From Desulfoferrobacter suflitae (lineage in GTDB: Bacteria > Desulfobacterota > Syntrophobacteria > Syntrophobacterales > Syntrophobacteraceae): a DNA stretch of 64,000 nucleotides. The stretch is from the NCBI RefSeq assembly GCF_022603395.1, contig NZ_JAIBKA010000003.1, forward strand, positions 62,001 through 126,000, written 5' to 3'. Each line of letters starts with the position of its first letter. Position 1 is the first letter of the stretch. The position numbers and the translations under genes are program-made. This document shows, in pieces, positions 42,481 to 51,957 of the stretch. The notes under the pieces are model-generated. The model had not been told where the DNA came from. It made no database searches and saw nothing but the letters and a program-made list of their open reading frames with translations.

Positions 42481-44052
42481 ATGAACCATAGTCTGTTTGC
42501 ATCATGGCCGGCCGGGAGAAAAGAGAACCGGCTCAAGACTTTGCTCATCGCACTCTGTTTGTTGTCACTGCCGTTCTTTTCGTTCCACCGCATCGATCGA
42601 AGTCTATGGCTTGATGAAGCCAACAGCGTCTACATTGCCGGCAACAATCCTTGCGAAGTTGTGGACAGACTGCGCAATGACAGCAGCCCACCTCTCTATT
42701 ATTGGATTCTCTCGGGTTGGATAAACCTGTTCGGAATCGGTGAAACGTCGGTTCGAGGCTTATCCGGTGTGTTTTACATCCTGAGTGTGTTCGCAGTATT
42801 TTATCTTGGCAAGTCGATCTATGACAGCGATACTGGACTAGTCGCATCATTCCTTTATCTGCTCAGTTCCGTCGTGATAAGAAATGCTCAGAATGCGCGG
42901 ATGTATTCTCTTTTAGGCTTATTGGAAATTCTCTCCGTTCTGCTTTTCTTCCATCTGTTCCTTGCCGACAAGGGGTCACGAAAAGGTTTGGCAGCTTTTG
43001 TGCTGATCAACATTCTGGGTACTTTCACCCATTACTGGTTTTTCTTCATTCTTTTGGCCCAGACGGCTGTCTGTTGCTTCCTTGCCAGGGCCGATCTGAA
43101 AAAGTTTCTGCTGGTCGCCCTAATCTCCACGGCGCCGTTTTTTCTATTCTGGGGTCCCTTGCTTTTTCAACAGATGCAGCATGGTTCGGCCAGTTGGATG
43201 TGGAAGCCAACCTTTTACGAAGCCGTCCCAAAAACATTAATGGACTTCTACAATAATCGATTCTCGCTTTTTGCAAATGATAATGAGCGAGTAGCACTTG
43301 GTATCTATGTGATCTGCTTTTTTCTCATCGGCTTCAAAGTGGATGAATCCGGATTGGGACTGCAGAGCTTTTCGGTATTGCGGGGGCATTTCCTCAAGAA
43401 GGAGAATTTGGCGGTTGCGATATTTTTGGTCGCAATATTGGCAGTTCCCTATCTAGTTTCCCAGATCAGGCCCATATTTTTTGTGGGCCGGTACACCATC
43501 ATTGATGTGTTGCCGGTAGTCCTGCTCCTCTCCAGTTTCCTGGTTGCCTTTGCCAATAGGCGGCTCCTTTTGATTGGCTGTTATGTGTTGTTTTCCCTGG
43601 TCACATCCAGTTTTGCGGTGCAATCCACCAATACCGAACAGCACTCCGACAAGGCGACCGCCCATTACCTGGCAAGACACGGCAGGGATGGTGATGTGAT
43701 TCTGTTTACCGGCTTGAGTCAGGTCACCATTGATTATTATTTCAAACTGTTGCAGCCACACCAGTCGTTTGTGAAGATGGTTTTTCCCCGAGAAATATCT
43801 TCTCATTTCGGCTGGCGGGATGTACAAGAGATGCTGAGCAGGAGGGAACAGTTAGAAAGCGAGGCCGATGAGGTCATTGCGCTCCTTAAGAAAAAGCTGG
43901 ATGATGGGGCGGGCCGGATCTGGTTTTTTAACGGCTACGACACAGAAATTGTGGATTTATTGAGGAAACGGATGGACGAGAGTTTCACACTGGTCGAAGA
44001 GAAAGATCTGCGCGGTCCACCCTATAAGAGTGTTCTTGTCTATGTGCGTTGA
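42481..44052 (+). CDS. GT39/ArnT-like membrane glycosyltransferase
   Basis: The 523-aa protein has about ten hydrophobic helices. The first outer loop carries the catalytic acidic motif of GT-C enzymes (RSLWLDEANSVYIA). NDSSPPLYYWILSGW and RNAQNARMYSLLGLLEIL are features of the PMT/ArnT-like glycosyltransferase superfamily that uses polyprenyl-phosphate sugars. A soluble C-terminal domain follows (DGDVILFTGLSQVTIDYYFK). The ribosome-binding site is poor. It probably glycosylates a lipid or protein at the outer face of the inner membrane. The target is unknown. Confidence 0.82.
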   Translation: MNHSLFASWPAGRKENRLKTLLIALCLLSLPFFSFHRIDRSLWLDEANSVYIAGNNPCEVVDRLRNDSSPPLYYWILSGWINLFGIGETSVRGLSGVFYILSVFAVFYLGKSIYDSDTGLVASFLYLLSSVVIRNAQNARMYSLLGLLEILSVLLFFHLFLADKGSRKGLAAFVLINILGTFTHYWFFFILLAQTAVCCFLARADLKKFLLVALISTAPFFLFWGPLLFQQMQHGSASWMWKPTFYEAVPKTLMDFYNNRFSLFANDNERVALGIYVICFFLIGFKVDESGLGLQSFSVLRGHFLKKENLAVAIFLVAILAVPYLVSQIRPIFFVGRYTIIDVLPVVLLLSSFLVAFANRRLLLIGCYVLFSLVTSSFAVQSTNTEQHSDKATAHYLARHGRDGDVILFTGLSQVTIDYYFKLLQPHQSFVKMVFPREISSHFGWRDVQEMLSRREQLESEADEVIALLKKKLDDGAGRIWFFNGYDTEIVDLLRKRMDESFTLVEEKDLRGPPYKSVLVYVR

Positions 44053-44210
44053 GCGCTTTTCCTGCAGTATTTGTTTGGCAATGCTGCCCGCTGACTCATC
44101 TGTCGTTGATTCTTGAAGGGTTGCCCGTTGCTTTTGCAACGCCCAGAATGCTTTTGCTCTATTGGAATGCTGATCGCTGGAAGGAATTTAGGTTCTACTG
44201 GTGGGGAGCG

Positions 44211-45224
44211 ATGATCGTGGTCAGATTGTGCCTGTTGATCATGTCTGTGACAGGGGCCTGTCTTGTCGGCATGGCCAACGCTCAGGTGCATTCTAATCAG
44301 CCCGTTCCACCCAACCTTTTCAACATCGGCGACTCGATTGGCGAGGGGGAGGCTGCCGATGGGACAATCGGCGCCGTTCATCATGAGGCGGTGTGGTCGA
44401 CGGGGTACAGCACTTCAGACAACGTGCTCAGCTTCAATGAACGTTTCGACAACCTTGCCCCCGTCGATTATTTCGAAAACTCTGAAACCTGGGATGAATG
44501 GTTCAATCAGGCCAAGAGCGGTGCGGACATGGCCGACTTTGCCCTGCAAGCGGCTAAGATTCGAGATGGACAGGTCCCCGCAAGCCAAATCGGCATGATC
44601 GCCGTATTTTTGGGCAGCAATGATGTGTGTGCTGCCAGTTTGGATGCCATGACACCACCCGATGAATTCGAAGGCCAGTTCCGCGCGGGGCTCGATGTGC
44701 TCGCTGCTTCCCAGGCCACACGGAATGCCCATATTCAAGTGACGAGCATTCCAGCCATTTACTGGCTGTGGAACGCCATGAAAGATAACAACTGGTGCCG
44801 CCTCACCTGGCGTTTCGTGCCGTGTGAAAATCTACTGGCGAATCCTATTAACGACTGTGGCAGTGGCGACTCGCACCTTGATCCCGATACGATCCATTCT
44901 GATGACGGGCCCAATTGTGTCAGACGAAAACAATTTCATACCGCTATTCGGGATGTTTATAATCCAATTTTGAAGAACGTTCTGCAGGAATATGTGGACA
45001 ATGGGCGGCTGCCCAATGCCCACTATAGCGACATCTTTGATGTTCGGTTTGAGACAATTCATGTCAACGACGGCGACTGTTTTCACCCGAGTTTTCTGGG
45101 TCAGGCCCTTTTGGCACATACGCAGTGGTGCCGATCTCCATGGGGACGGTTCGACCGGATCTGCGGCTGGGTGCCTCCACACCCGGGATTGTCGCGGGTT
45201 CCCCTGATGTTGTTGCTGAACTGA
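44211..45224 (+). CDS. exported SGNH/GDSL-type hydrolase, possibly frameshifted near the 3' end
   Basis: The protein, about 337 aa, has a signal peptide (LCLLIMSVTGACLVGMANA) and SGNH blocks: FNIGDSIGEGE (Ser nucleophile), GSND (Asn) and GDCFHPS (Asp-His pair). It is therefore probably an esterase or acetyl-hydrolase acting outside the cytoplasm. The start is uncertain; ATG 44211 fits the signal peptide and an upstream frame reaches 44049. After LLAHTQW the frame reads CRSPWGRFDRICGWVPPHPG, while another frame from 45128 continues with protein-like GIVAGSPDVVAEL...SFNRSMG to a stop at 45268. A one-base slip near 45125 may have shortened the C-terminus, either truly or by sequencing error. Confidence 0.75.
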   Translation: MIVVRLCLLIMSVTGACLVGMANAQVHSNQPVPPNLFNIGDSIGEGEAADGTIGAVHHEAVWSTGYSTSDNVLSFNERFDNLAPVDYFENSETWDEWFNQAKSGADMADFALQAAKIRDGQVPASQIGMIAVFLGSNDVCAASLDAMTPPDEFEGQFRAGLDVLAASQATRNAHIQVTSIPAIYWLWNAMKDNNWCRLTWRFVPCENLLANPINDCGSGDSHLDPDTIHSDDGPNCVRRKQFHTAIRDVYNPILKNVLQEYVDNGRLPNAHYSDIFDVRFETIHVNDGDCFHPSFLGQALLAHTQWCRSPWGRFDRICGWVPPHPGLSRVPLMLLLN

Positions 45225-45285
45225 TTGTTGTGGCGCCTACAGGGTCTTTCAACCGGAGTATGGGTTGAGTCAAAAAGGGCACGGC

Positions 45286-45714
45286 ATGAACTTGCGCGCA
45301 TTCTTAATCACCTTGATAGCTCTGCTTTTTGTAGTGACTTCGTCTTCCTTTTCAAATCCCGATGGAAGGTCCCAGGAGAACAGCCTCTATTTTACCGACA
45401 TCAAGACCGGAGACGGTTGCCTGGCGCAAGATGGAACGATCGTCACCGTGCATGTTGTCGGCTGGCTTAAGGGCCACGCCGGCAAGGGCAGCAAGATCAT
45501 CAGTTCGTATGATCGTGGGAAGCCGATATCCTTCGTTCTCGGCACCGACAAAGTGATGCCGGGTTGGAACGAGGGAGTGCGCGGGATGAAGGTGGGAGGT
45601 GAACGTCGTATTGTGGTGCCTCCTCATCTTGGTTATGGAGTCGAGGGCGTTGCTGATCTTGTGCCTCCGGATACAAGCCTGATATTCGAAATTGAACTAT
45701 TAGACGTGCGTTAG
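45286..45714 (+). CDS. exported FKBP-type peptidyl-prolyl isomerase
   Basis: The 142-aa protein has a signal peptide (LITLIALLFVVTSSSFS) and an FKBP domain: VTVHVVGWL, FVLGTDKVMPGWNEGVRGMKVGGERRIVVPPHLGYG and LIFEIELLDV. The active-site residues Val, Trp, Tyr and Phe of the FKBP pocket are largely kept. It accelerates prolyl isomerisation of exported proteins. The ATG at 45286 starts directly before the signal; a TTG at 45265 has the better GGAG spacing and would add seven residues. Confidence 0.9.
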   Translation: MNLRAFLITLIALLFVVTSSSFSNPDGRSQENSLYFTDIKTGDGCLAQDGTIVTVHVVGWLKGHAGKGSKIISSYDRGKPISFVLGTDKVMPGWNEGVRGMKVGGERRIVVPPHLGYGVEGVADLVPPDTSLIFEIELLDVR

Positions 45715-45831
45715 ACTCTTCCAATTCGCTTTGAGAGATTCTCTCTTTTATGTGTATCTGGTGGTCCGACCCTGGTTGTCAGAAAATCGGGGTTGGGTTG
45801 GATTCCTATCTCGAACAATGGAGGAACAAAG

Positions 45832-46116
45832 ATGACAAAAAGTGGACAGAATCCCGGTAATCAGATGATGATCGAGCTGACCGCAGACGGCAAGGTTGAG
45901 TATGACACCGATGCTGCAACGGGAAGGAGGAAACCTAAAGTGACTGGGAAAATAAACGGTGTGGATAAAGAGAGCACGGTTTTATCCGAAGCCGAATTTC
46001 AAAGACTTCACGACGAGGGCAAGCTGGAGTATGTGGGCGTCATACTGCGCACTCATTCAAGCCCGTGGTGCCATATTTACTACATTGGCGGGACCCCGGT
46101 GATGATTTGCGTCTGA
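45832..46116 (+). CDS. small hypothetical protein
   Basis: The 94-aa soluble protein has no recognised family. It begins TKSGQNPGNQMMIELTADGKVEYDTDAATGRRKPKV, is acidic to neutral and ends with hydrophobic strands (WCHIYYIGGTPVMICV). GGAGG stands seven bases before the ATG at 45832, which supports translation; the longer frame from 45793 is not needed. It converges on the CHASE2 cyclase gene. Confidence 0.65.
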   Translation: MTKSGQNPGNQMMIELTADGKVEYDTDAATGRRKPKVTGKINGVDKESTVLSEAEFQRLHDEGKLEYVGVILRTHSSPWCHIYYIGGTPVMICV

Positions 46117-46160
46117 CTTTTCAGGCTTGATTGAAATTCCATGTGCAAACCCGACCTTGA

Positions 46161-48329
46161 TCATTTGGCTGAATGTTCGAACACCCCATCCCAATCCTCG
46201 GGCGGCGGAGTCATCAGGTAGCATCGGCAGCGTTGCGCCATCACCTGCGCAGGACCGTCTTCGGGCACAATGGCAAGGCAGCGTTCGAACTGTTGCAGCG
46301 CATCCCGCCAGTTTTTCCGACGGTACAGTGCAAGGCCGGCTGAATAATCCTCGCCAATGCGTTTTTTTTCTTCGGCCAGTGCCCCTTCGGTCTTTTCCAG
46401 CAGTTCGAAGATGCGCACTGGCTTGCTTTTTCCCATGACGCGCACGCGGTCGATTTCCCGCAGGGCGAAGGCGCCACCGAGGAGCTCGGCGGTGTTTTCC
46501 CCGATGAGAATTTCCGTGCGGTACATCTTGTTGAGCCCCTCGATCCTCGATCCCAAATTCACCTGGTCGCCCAGGGCCCCGTAAGCAAAGCGGTAGCGCG
46601 AGCCGAGATTGCCAACCAGCATGAGTCCCGAATTGATGCCGGTGCGCGCTTTCAGTTGCGGGCGACCGCTGTGGGCCCATTGTGCACAGAGGGACCGGAG
46701 TCGATCGCGCATGGCTAGAGCGGCTGAGCAGGCTTGCCGAGCGTGATCGGCCTGGGGGATGGGTGCCCCGAAGACGGCTATCAGTTCATCGGCGATGTAG
46801 TCGGTCAAGGTTCCCTGATGGGCAAACACCTGCTCGGTCATCTTCTCGTAATACTCTCCCAGAATGTCCACCATCTCACTCGGCCGATAAAGTTCGGAAT
46901 AACTGGTGAAGTTCTCCAGATCGCTGAAAAGTACCGTCAGTACCTGTTCTTCCCCGCCCAGCTTCAAGCGATCCGGGCTCTTGAGCATTTCCTCGATGAT
47001 GACGGGGGATACGTATTGCTTGAAGGTCGTCTTTATTTTTCTGCGTTCGTGTTCTTCCGTGAAATAGCGGAAAACGGTCAGGCTCGTATAGGTCATGAGC
47101 AGCGTCAGCAAAGGATAGACCAGGTTGATCCAAAACCGATACTGCACGAACAGGAGCCAGGTCAGCGATACCTGCAGGGCGAGCAGCAGCAGCAGGAAAA
47201 CAAAGCCCTGGACGGCCCTCAGGCGTGGAAGAACAAAGCCCATCAAGCTCCCCAGCACAATGACGGCGAGCAGGTCATAAACCTTGGACCAGTTCGGTTT
47301 GGCGATGAATCGTTGGGTGAGGATGTTGTCGATGACTGTGGCATTGATGGCGACGCCGGGATACAGAGGGTTGATGGGGGTTGTGCGCAGGTCGTGGGTT
47401 CCCATGGCGGTGGCGCCGATCAAAACGATTTTGTTTTGGAAAGTTTTCCGGGGTACTTTTTCGCTGAGAATGTCGCTGATGGAAACATGGGGGAACACTT
47501 GCGGCGGTCCCAGGTAATTGATGAGCATGTGACCGCTTTCGTCCGTCGGGATGAACCGCTCTCCCATTCTTATCCCGTGCACGCCGAAACGTACAACCAT
47601 GACTGACAGATCCGGCTTGTCCAGGTAATACCAGGCACATGACAGACTCAGCGGGGGAAAGACATGGTCGCCGCATTGGATGGCAAGAGGCATGGATCGC
47701 ACAACACCGTCCTGGTCGCTCTTGACCGTGTAATATCCGGCCCCATCAGCCGCCTGGGCGAAAATTTCAAGACTCGCCTCGGGCGCATACGCTCGGGAAA
47801 AAGAAATGTCTCTTGCCGCCTGGTTTTCATAGATAATGAGCGGGTACTGGGACGCTTTGATGCGTGCGAGCTGCCGCTCGATTTGTGCCGGGTCCACATG
47901 GTAGTTGAGATCCGATTCGTGCATGTGGAAAAAATATCCCAGCACAATGGCGGCGGATGAATTCCTGATGGCGCCTGCCAGGGCCGAATCGTTCTCGACC
48001 GCAATGTCGTCCGGCTCCAGAAAGCCAATATCGAAGCCGATGACCTTGGCCTCCGCACGGGACAGTATGTCTATCAGGCGAGCGATTTTCGATCTGGGCC
48101 AGGGCCAGCGCCCGACTTGGTCGAGGCTTTTTTCATCGATCAGCGCCAGCACCACGGCGGGATCAGGTTGCAATGGGCGGCGGGACTGTAAACGAAGGTC
48201 ATAGGTCTTGAGCTCGATCAAATCAAGAATGCGCGTGTCCGTTGTAAACAGGACGAGCACCGTCACGACGACGCAAAGGGTTATGGAAGTGGGATTGATA
48301 GTGAAGCGGGCTTGCAATGAGCGTCCCAT
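46161..48329 (-). CDS. CHASE2-domain adenylate/guanylate cyclase
   Basis: The 722-aa protein has an N-terminal helix and a large extracytoplasmic CHASE2 sensor (about 40-330: ALIDEKSLDQVGRWPWPRSKIARLIDIL, GFLEPDDIAVEND, VLIGATAMGTHDLRTTPINPLYPGVAINATVIDN). Three membrane helices and a class III cyclase domain follow. The catalytic part begins VLTVLFSDLENFTSYSE with the first metal Asp and continues with YIADELIAVFGAPI (second Asp) and YGALGDQVNLGSRIEGLN. It thus makes a cyclic nucleotide, probably cAMP, in response to an envelope signal. A C-terminal TPR-like tail (ALYRRKNWRDALQQFERCLA) is present. It is divergent from a hybrid histidine kinase. Confidence 0.93.
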   Translation of the reverse strand: MGRSLQARFTINPTSITLCVVVTVLVLFTTDTRILDLIELKTYDLRLQSRRPLQPDPAVVLALIDEKSLDQVGRWPWPRSKIARLIDILSRAEAKVIGFDIGFLEPDDIAVENDSALAGAIRNSSAAIVLGYFFHMHESDLNYHVDPAQIERQLARIKASQYPLIIYENQAARDISFSRAYAPEASLEIFAQAADGAGYYTVKSDQDGVVRSMPLAIQCGDHVFPPLSLSCAWYYLDKPDLSVMVVRFGVHGIRMGERFIPTDESGHMLINYLGPPQVFPHVSISDILSEKVPRKTFQNKIVLIGATAMGTHDLRTTPINPLYPGVAINATVIDNILTQRFIAKPNWSKVYDLLAVIVLGSLMGFVLPRLRAVQGFVFLLLLLALQVSLTWLLFVQYRFWINLVYPLLTLLMTYTSLTVFRYFTEEHERRKIKTTFKQYVSPVIIEEMLKSPDRLKLGGEEQVLTVLFSDLENFTSYSELYRPSEMVDILGEYYEKMTEQVFAHQGTLTDYIADELIAVFGAPIPQADHARQACSAALAMRDRLRSLCAQWAHSGRPQLKARTGINSGLMLVGNLGSRYRFAYGALGDQVNLGSRIEGLNKMYRTEILIGENTAELLGGAFALREIDRVRVMGKSKPVRIFELLEKTEGALAEEKKRIGEDYSAGLALYRRKNWRDALQQFERCLAIVPEDGPAQVMAQRCRCYLMTPPPEDWDGVFEHSAK

Positions 48330-48433
48330 CGACCAACTTTCCTTTGTGGCTTGGGCACAGCCTGTGGTAACGTTGTGTTGAATGCTTGAGGGTTCTTGAT
48401 TGTAAATGATCCAGCATGATTTGAGAATGGAAT

Positions 48434-49591
48434 ATGGCGCAAAAGATCCTCATTGTCGATGACAGTCTGACGAATCGCTCTTTGCTGCGAGCCATCCTCA
48501 AGAAGGAGGGCTACCGGCTGGTTGAAGCCGAGGACGGAGAAGTTGCCATTCGAAAGGCTCTGGAGGAGATCCCCGACTTGATCCTCCTGGACATCATGAT
48601 GCCCCACAAAGACGGTTTTGAAGTATGCACGTACTTGAAATCCCGGGAAGAAACCATGGCCATACCAGTGATCTTCCTTTCCGCCATGAGCGAAAAGTCC
48701 GACAAGGTCAAGGGGCTGAACCTCGGGGCTGTGGATTACGTGACCAAGCCCTTCAACGCGGCGGAAGTTCTGGCCCGCGTCAGAACTCAGCTGAAGGTGT
48801 ATGCTCTCACCAAGCGCCTGTTTGACGCCAACCAGGCGCTGCAGGAAAAGCAACGGATTCTTGCCCAAAAGAATGCGGAACTGGAAAGGCTCAACGAGGA
48901 AAAAAACAAGTTCCTGGGCATGGCTGCACATGACTTGCGCAATCCACTCATTGTCATCCGCGGTTTCAGCGAATTCCTGCTTGAACAGAGCTCCCCGCCC
49001 CTGTCCGAAGATTTTGCGGAAATGCTCTCTGCTATCCACAGCCAGAGCGAATTCATGCTGACCCTGGTCAATGACCTGCTGGATATCTCAAAGATTGAGT
49101 CGGGCACTTTGGAGCTGAAATGGGTGACCACCGACCTGGTTTCCCTCATTGAGCACACCATCACATTGAACCAGATACTGGCCGAGCGCAAACAAATACG
49201 CATCGATTTCCGTTGTGACGCGCAATGCCGCCGGTCCATGAGCGCCGTCCTGCTCGATCCGCAAAAGATCGAACAGGTGTTGAACAACCTCATTTCCAAC
49301 GCGGTGAAATATTCCGCTGCCGGGAGTCCTGTGCTGGTGACCCTTGCGAGGGGAGGGAAAGGGCTGTTGGTACAGGTGCGTGATCAGGGGCAGGGTATCC
49401 CCAAAGATGAAATGGACAAGCTGTTTCGCCCGTTTCAAACCACTCGAGCTACGAGCACGGACGGCGAAAAGAGCACCGGGTTGGGGCTGACCATTGTGCG
49501 CCGCCTGGTTGAGGGCCACGGCGGAGCGGTTTGGGCGGAAAGCGAACCCGGCCACGGCAGCACCTTTTCTTTCACCCTGCCGATGGCCTGA
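48434..49591 (+). CDS. receiver-histidine kinase hybrid protein
   Basis: The 385-aa soluble protein begins with a receiver (VDD at 8-10, phospho-Asp53 in LLDIMMPHKDGFE, Lys105 in TKPFN). A coiled linker, a HisKA domain with H-box MAAHDLRNPL (His166) and a HATPase_c domain follow (NNLISNAVKYS, DQGQGIPKDEM, TGLGLTIVRRL). With the receiver at the N-terminus and no membrane part, it probably relays signals from another kinase. The divergent CHASE2 cyclase gene is 104 bases away, so the pair may share a stimulus. No output regulator is adjacent. Confidence 0.93.
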   Translation: MAQKILIVDDSLTNRSLLRAILKKEGYRLVEAEDGEVAIRKALEEIPDLILLDIMMPHKDGFEVCTYLKSREETMAIPVIFLSAMSEKSDKVKGLNLGAVDYVTKPFNAAEVLARVRTQLKVYALTKRLFDANQALQEKQRILAQKNAELERLNEEKNKFLGMAAHDLRNPLIVIRGFSEFLLEQSSPPLSEDFAEMLSAIHSQSEFMLTLVNDLLDISKIESGTLELKWVTTDLVSLIEHTITLNQILAERKQIRIDFRCDAQCRRSMSAVLLDPQKIEQVLNNLISNAVKYSAAGSPVLVTLARGGKGLLVQVRDQGQGIPKDEMDKLFRPFQTTRATSTDGEKSTGLGLTIVRRLVEGHGGAVWAESEPGHGSTFSFTLPMA

Positions 49592-49704
49592 GTTGCTCGG
49601 CCTGAACCGAGCCTCACAGTCAGTGCAGAGGCTCAGCAAATGGGACAGCGTTTTCATATCCGGTTAAACTGCGATGCGCCTCTTGTTTCGAGCGAAACCT
49701 GACA

Positions 49705-51957
49705 TTACTTGACCTGGAAGCGGACCGGCGGGGTGACCAGGGGACGGGCCTTGCCGGCTTGCCAGATTCGCGCCTGCGCCGTGTGGGTTCCCGCCGAGAG
49801 GGGCCACATGAAGCGGTTTTCTCCGGCTGCGGTCACCTGCTCGAGGCGCTCGTCGACCAGCCATTCCACTTTCTCCGGCCGCAGGTGTTTGGGGATAATC
49901 AGGGCAAAGGCTTCCATGTCATCCGGGATGTGTGGATCCATTACCAGTTTCAGACCGGGAGTCGGCTGCACCAGGGCGACGTTTCGCTCCGGTTGATGCG
50001 TCGCCGGCTGTCTGAGATCCGTGTCGTGCAGCCCCGCAGGAAGACAGTATTGCGCCGGAACAGTCCCGGCCGCGAACCATTCCTGCATCACCGGACAATG
50101 GTCCGCGGCGCGCAGACCGGTATGCCGGCAGATGGCCGCCGGCATCAGCCTGCAGGAGAGTTGCAGGGGCTTCGGTTCCCTGCGCCTATTGAGCTCGGCA
50201 AAGACGGCGCGCAATACCAGGGCCGGCCCGGAGGTTCCCGTCACTCCCCTGGTCGGTTTTCTGTCCAGGTTCCCCATCCACACGCCCACCGTGAAGTCGC
50301 TGGAAAACCCAAAGGTCCAGACGTCCCGGTGGTCGTTTGACGTTCCCGTCTTGACGGCCGTCTGGAACGGCAGGTGCAGCAGGTGGCCTGCACCGAATTC
50401 TAACCGGCGCGCCTGCGGGTCGGACAGAATATTGCCGATGAGCGCCGCGGTTTCCGCGCGGAATACGCGCTGCGCCGCCCGTTGGCGGGGCGCCGGGTGC
50501 CTCACTGTGCGCAGCGGACGAAACACGCCGCCGCGCGCCACCGCCGCATAGGCCTGCACCAGTTCGAACAGGCTCACTTCGCCGTTTCCCAGGGCGATTC
50601 CCGCCCCGTAATGATCCGCCGGTTGCCTCAGACTGCCGATTCCAAGTTGTTTCAGCACATCCAGGAAACGTTTGGTCCCGGTGAACTGAACGGTTCTCAC
50701 GGCCGGAATGTTGAGCGAGTTGCCGAGCGCGTCGCGCAGGCGCACGGGCCCGTAGCACCTGCGGCTGTAGTTGTCGAACCGGTGCAGCCCGCTGCCCACG
50801 GGCTCCACCAGGGGAGTGTCGTCGATGAGGGTGGCCGCGGTCCAGCCCATTTCCAGGGCGAGCGCGTATAGGAACGGTTTCAGAGTCGATCCCGGCTGTC
50901 GGGGTGTGATCACGGCATCGATCCAGCCGCCGGCCTGTTCCTGGGACAGGCCGCCGCCGTTCACCCACGCCAGTACTTCGTCGCTTTGATGGTCGACCAC
51001 CAGCACAGCCCCGTCGGCCACGCCGCTGTCTCTCAAGTCCTGCAGGCGGGTGTCCAGGATCTGCTGGACGTGCTGCTGCAGCGAGGCATCCAGCGTGGTC
51101 GGCAGTTTGCCTGAATGGTTGGCCGCCGGGGCGGGTTTTTCATCGGTCAGGCTGTGCCGCTGCAGGTAGCGGATAAAATGACCGGCTTCCACCGGCAGCC
51201 GCATGGTGGACAATGACCAGGAACCGCTCATGACCCTCTGGTATTGATCGTCGCTCAGGGTGCCGTTTGCCCGCATGACGCCCGCAAGCCTGCCAACGGC
51301 TTGCGCGGCGCGCTCGCAATCGCGCCGCAGATCCATGGCGGAGGGTGCGCGCACCAGCACGACCAGCGTGAGCAGTTCCCGGGTGTTCAGGGTGGTCAGG
51401 TCGCGGTCAAAATAGAGACTCGCCGCCTGCACTACCCCGCGGCGCCGATGGGCGTAGGGGACCTGGTTGAGGTAAAATTCCAGGATGGCCGCCTTGGAAA
51501 AGCGCTCCTCGAGGCGGCCCGCCTCGATGCCTTCCAGCCAGCGCGACCAGATGGTGCGCGGGCGGGGATGCAGCATGCGCACCACCTGTTCGGTGATGGT
51601 GCTGGCGCCGCGAACGGTTTGCAGTGCCGTTATATTCTGCCAGACGGCATGCACGCGAGCGCGCCAGTCGACTCCGTGGTGCCGATGGAAACGCCGGTCT
51701 TCGGATTGGATGAAGGCCTGCTGCAGCAGGCGGGGGATTTCGTGCAGGGCTGCCTGATCATGCAGATTCCATTCATTCTGGTAGGTCACCGAAAGCGGAA
51801 CGCCGCGTCGATCCACTACCTGTGCCTTGCGCACCGCCGAACCTGCAAGGTTCAGACTGGACGGCAACGGGCGCAAATCCCGGCGCGTCTGCCACGCGAC
51901 GAACGCGAAAAGCAGCAGCGCCAGGGTGAAACAGGCTGCAAAAAAACGTCGAATCAC
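49705..51957 (-). CDS. pbpC: penicillin-binding protein 1C
   Basis: The 750-aa protein has an N-terminal anchor, a GT51 transglycosylase domain (LLQQAFIQSEDRRFHRHHGVDW with catalytic Glu; GASTITEQVVRML) and a transpeptidase domain (PGSTLKPFLYAL, SxxK Ser; GNSLN; KTGTSNDHRD). A C-terminal BiPBP_C domain closes it (FMWPLSAGTHTAQARIW). All catalytic motifs are intact. The start is GTG, overlapping the alpha-2-macroglobulin stop as GTGA, so the two are coupled. The A2M-PBP1C pair is a known arrangement (yfhM-pbpC) thought to link peptidoglycan repair to periplasmic protease defence. Confidence 0.95.
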   Translation of the reverse strand: MIRRFFAACFTLALLLFAFVAWQTRRDLRPLPSSLNLAGSAVRKAQVVDRRGVPLSVTYQNEWNLHDQAALHEIPRLLQQAFIQSEDRRFHRHHGVDWRARVHAVWQNITALQTVRGASTITEQVVRMLHPRPRTIWSRWLEGIEAGRLEERFSKAAILEFYLNQVPYAHRRRGVVQAASLYFDRDLTTLNTRELLTLVVLVRAPSAMDLRRDCERAAQAVGRLAGVMRANGTLSDDQYQRVMSGSWSLSTMRLPVEAGHFIRYLQRHSLTDEKPAPAANHSGKLPTTLDASLQQHVQQILDTRLQDLRDSGVADGAVLVVDHQSDEVLAWVNGGGLSQEQAGGWIDAVITPRQPGSTLKPFLYALALEMGWTAATLIDDTPLVEPVGSGLHRFDNYSRRCYGPVRLRDALGNSLNIPAVRTVQFTGTKRFLDVLKQLGIGSLRQPADHYGAGIALGNGEVSLFELVQAYAAVARGGVFRPLRTVRHPAPRQRAAQRVFRAETAALIGNILSDPQARRLEFGAGHLLHLPFQTAVKTGTSNDHRDVWTFGFSSDFTVGVWMGNLDRKPTRGVTGTSGPALVLRAVFAELNRRREPKPLQLSCRLMPAAICRHTGLRAADHCPVMQEWFAAGTVPAQYCLPAGLHDTDLRQPATHQPERNVALVQPTPGLKLVMDPHIPDDMEAFALIIPKHLRPEKVEWLVDERLEQVTAAGENRFMWPLSAGTHTAQARIWQAGKARPLVTPPVRFQVK

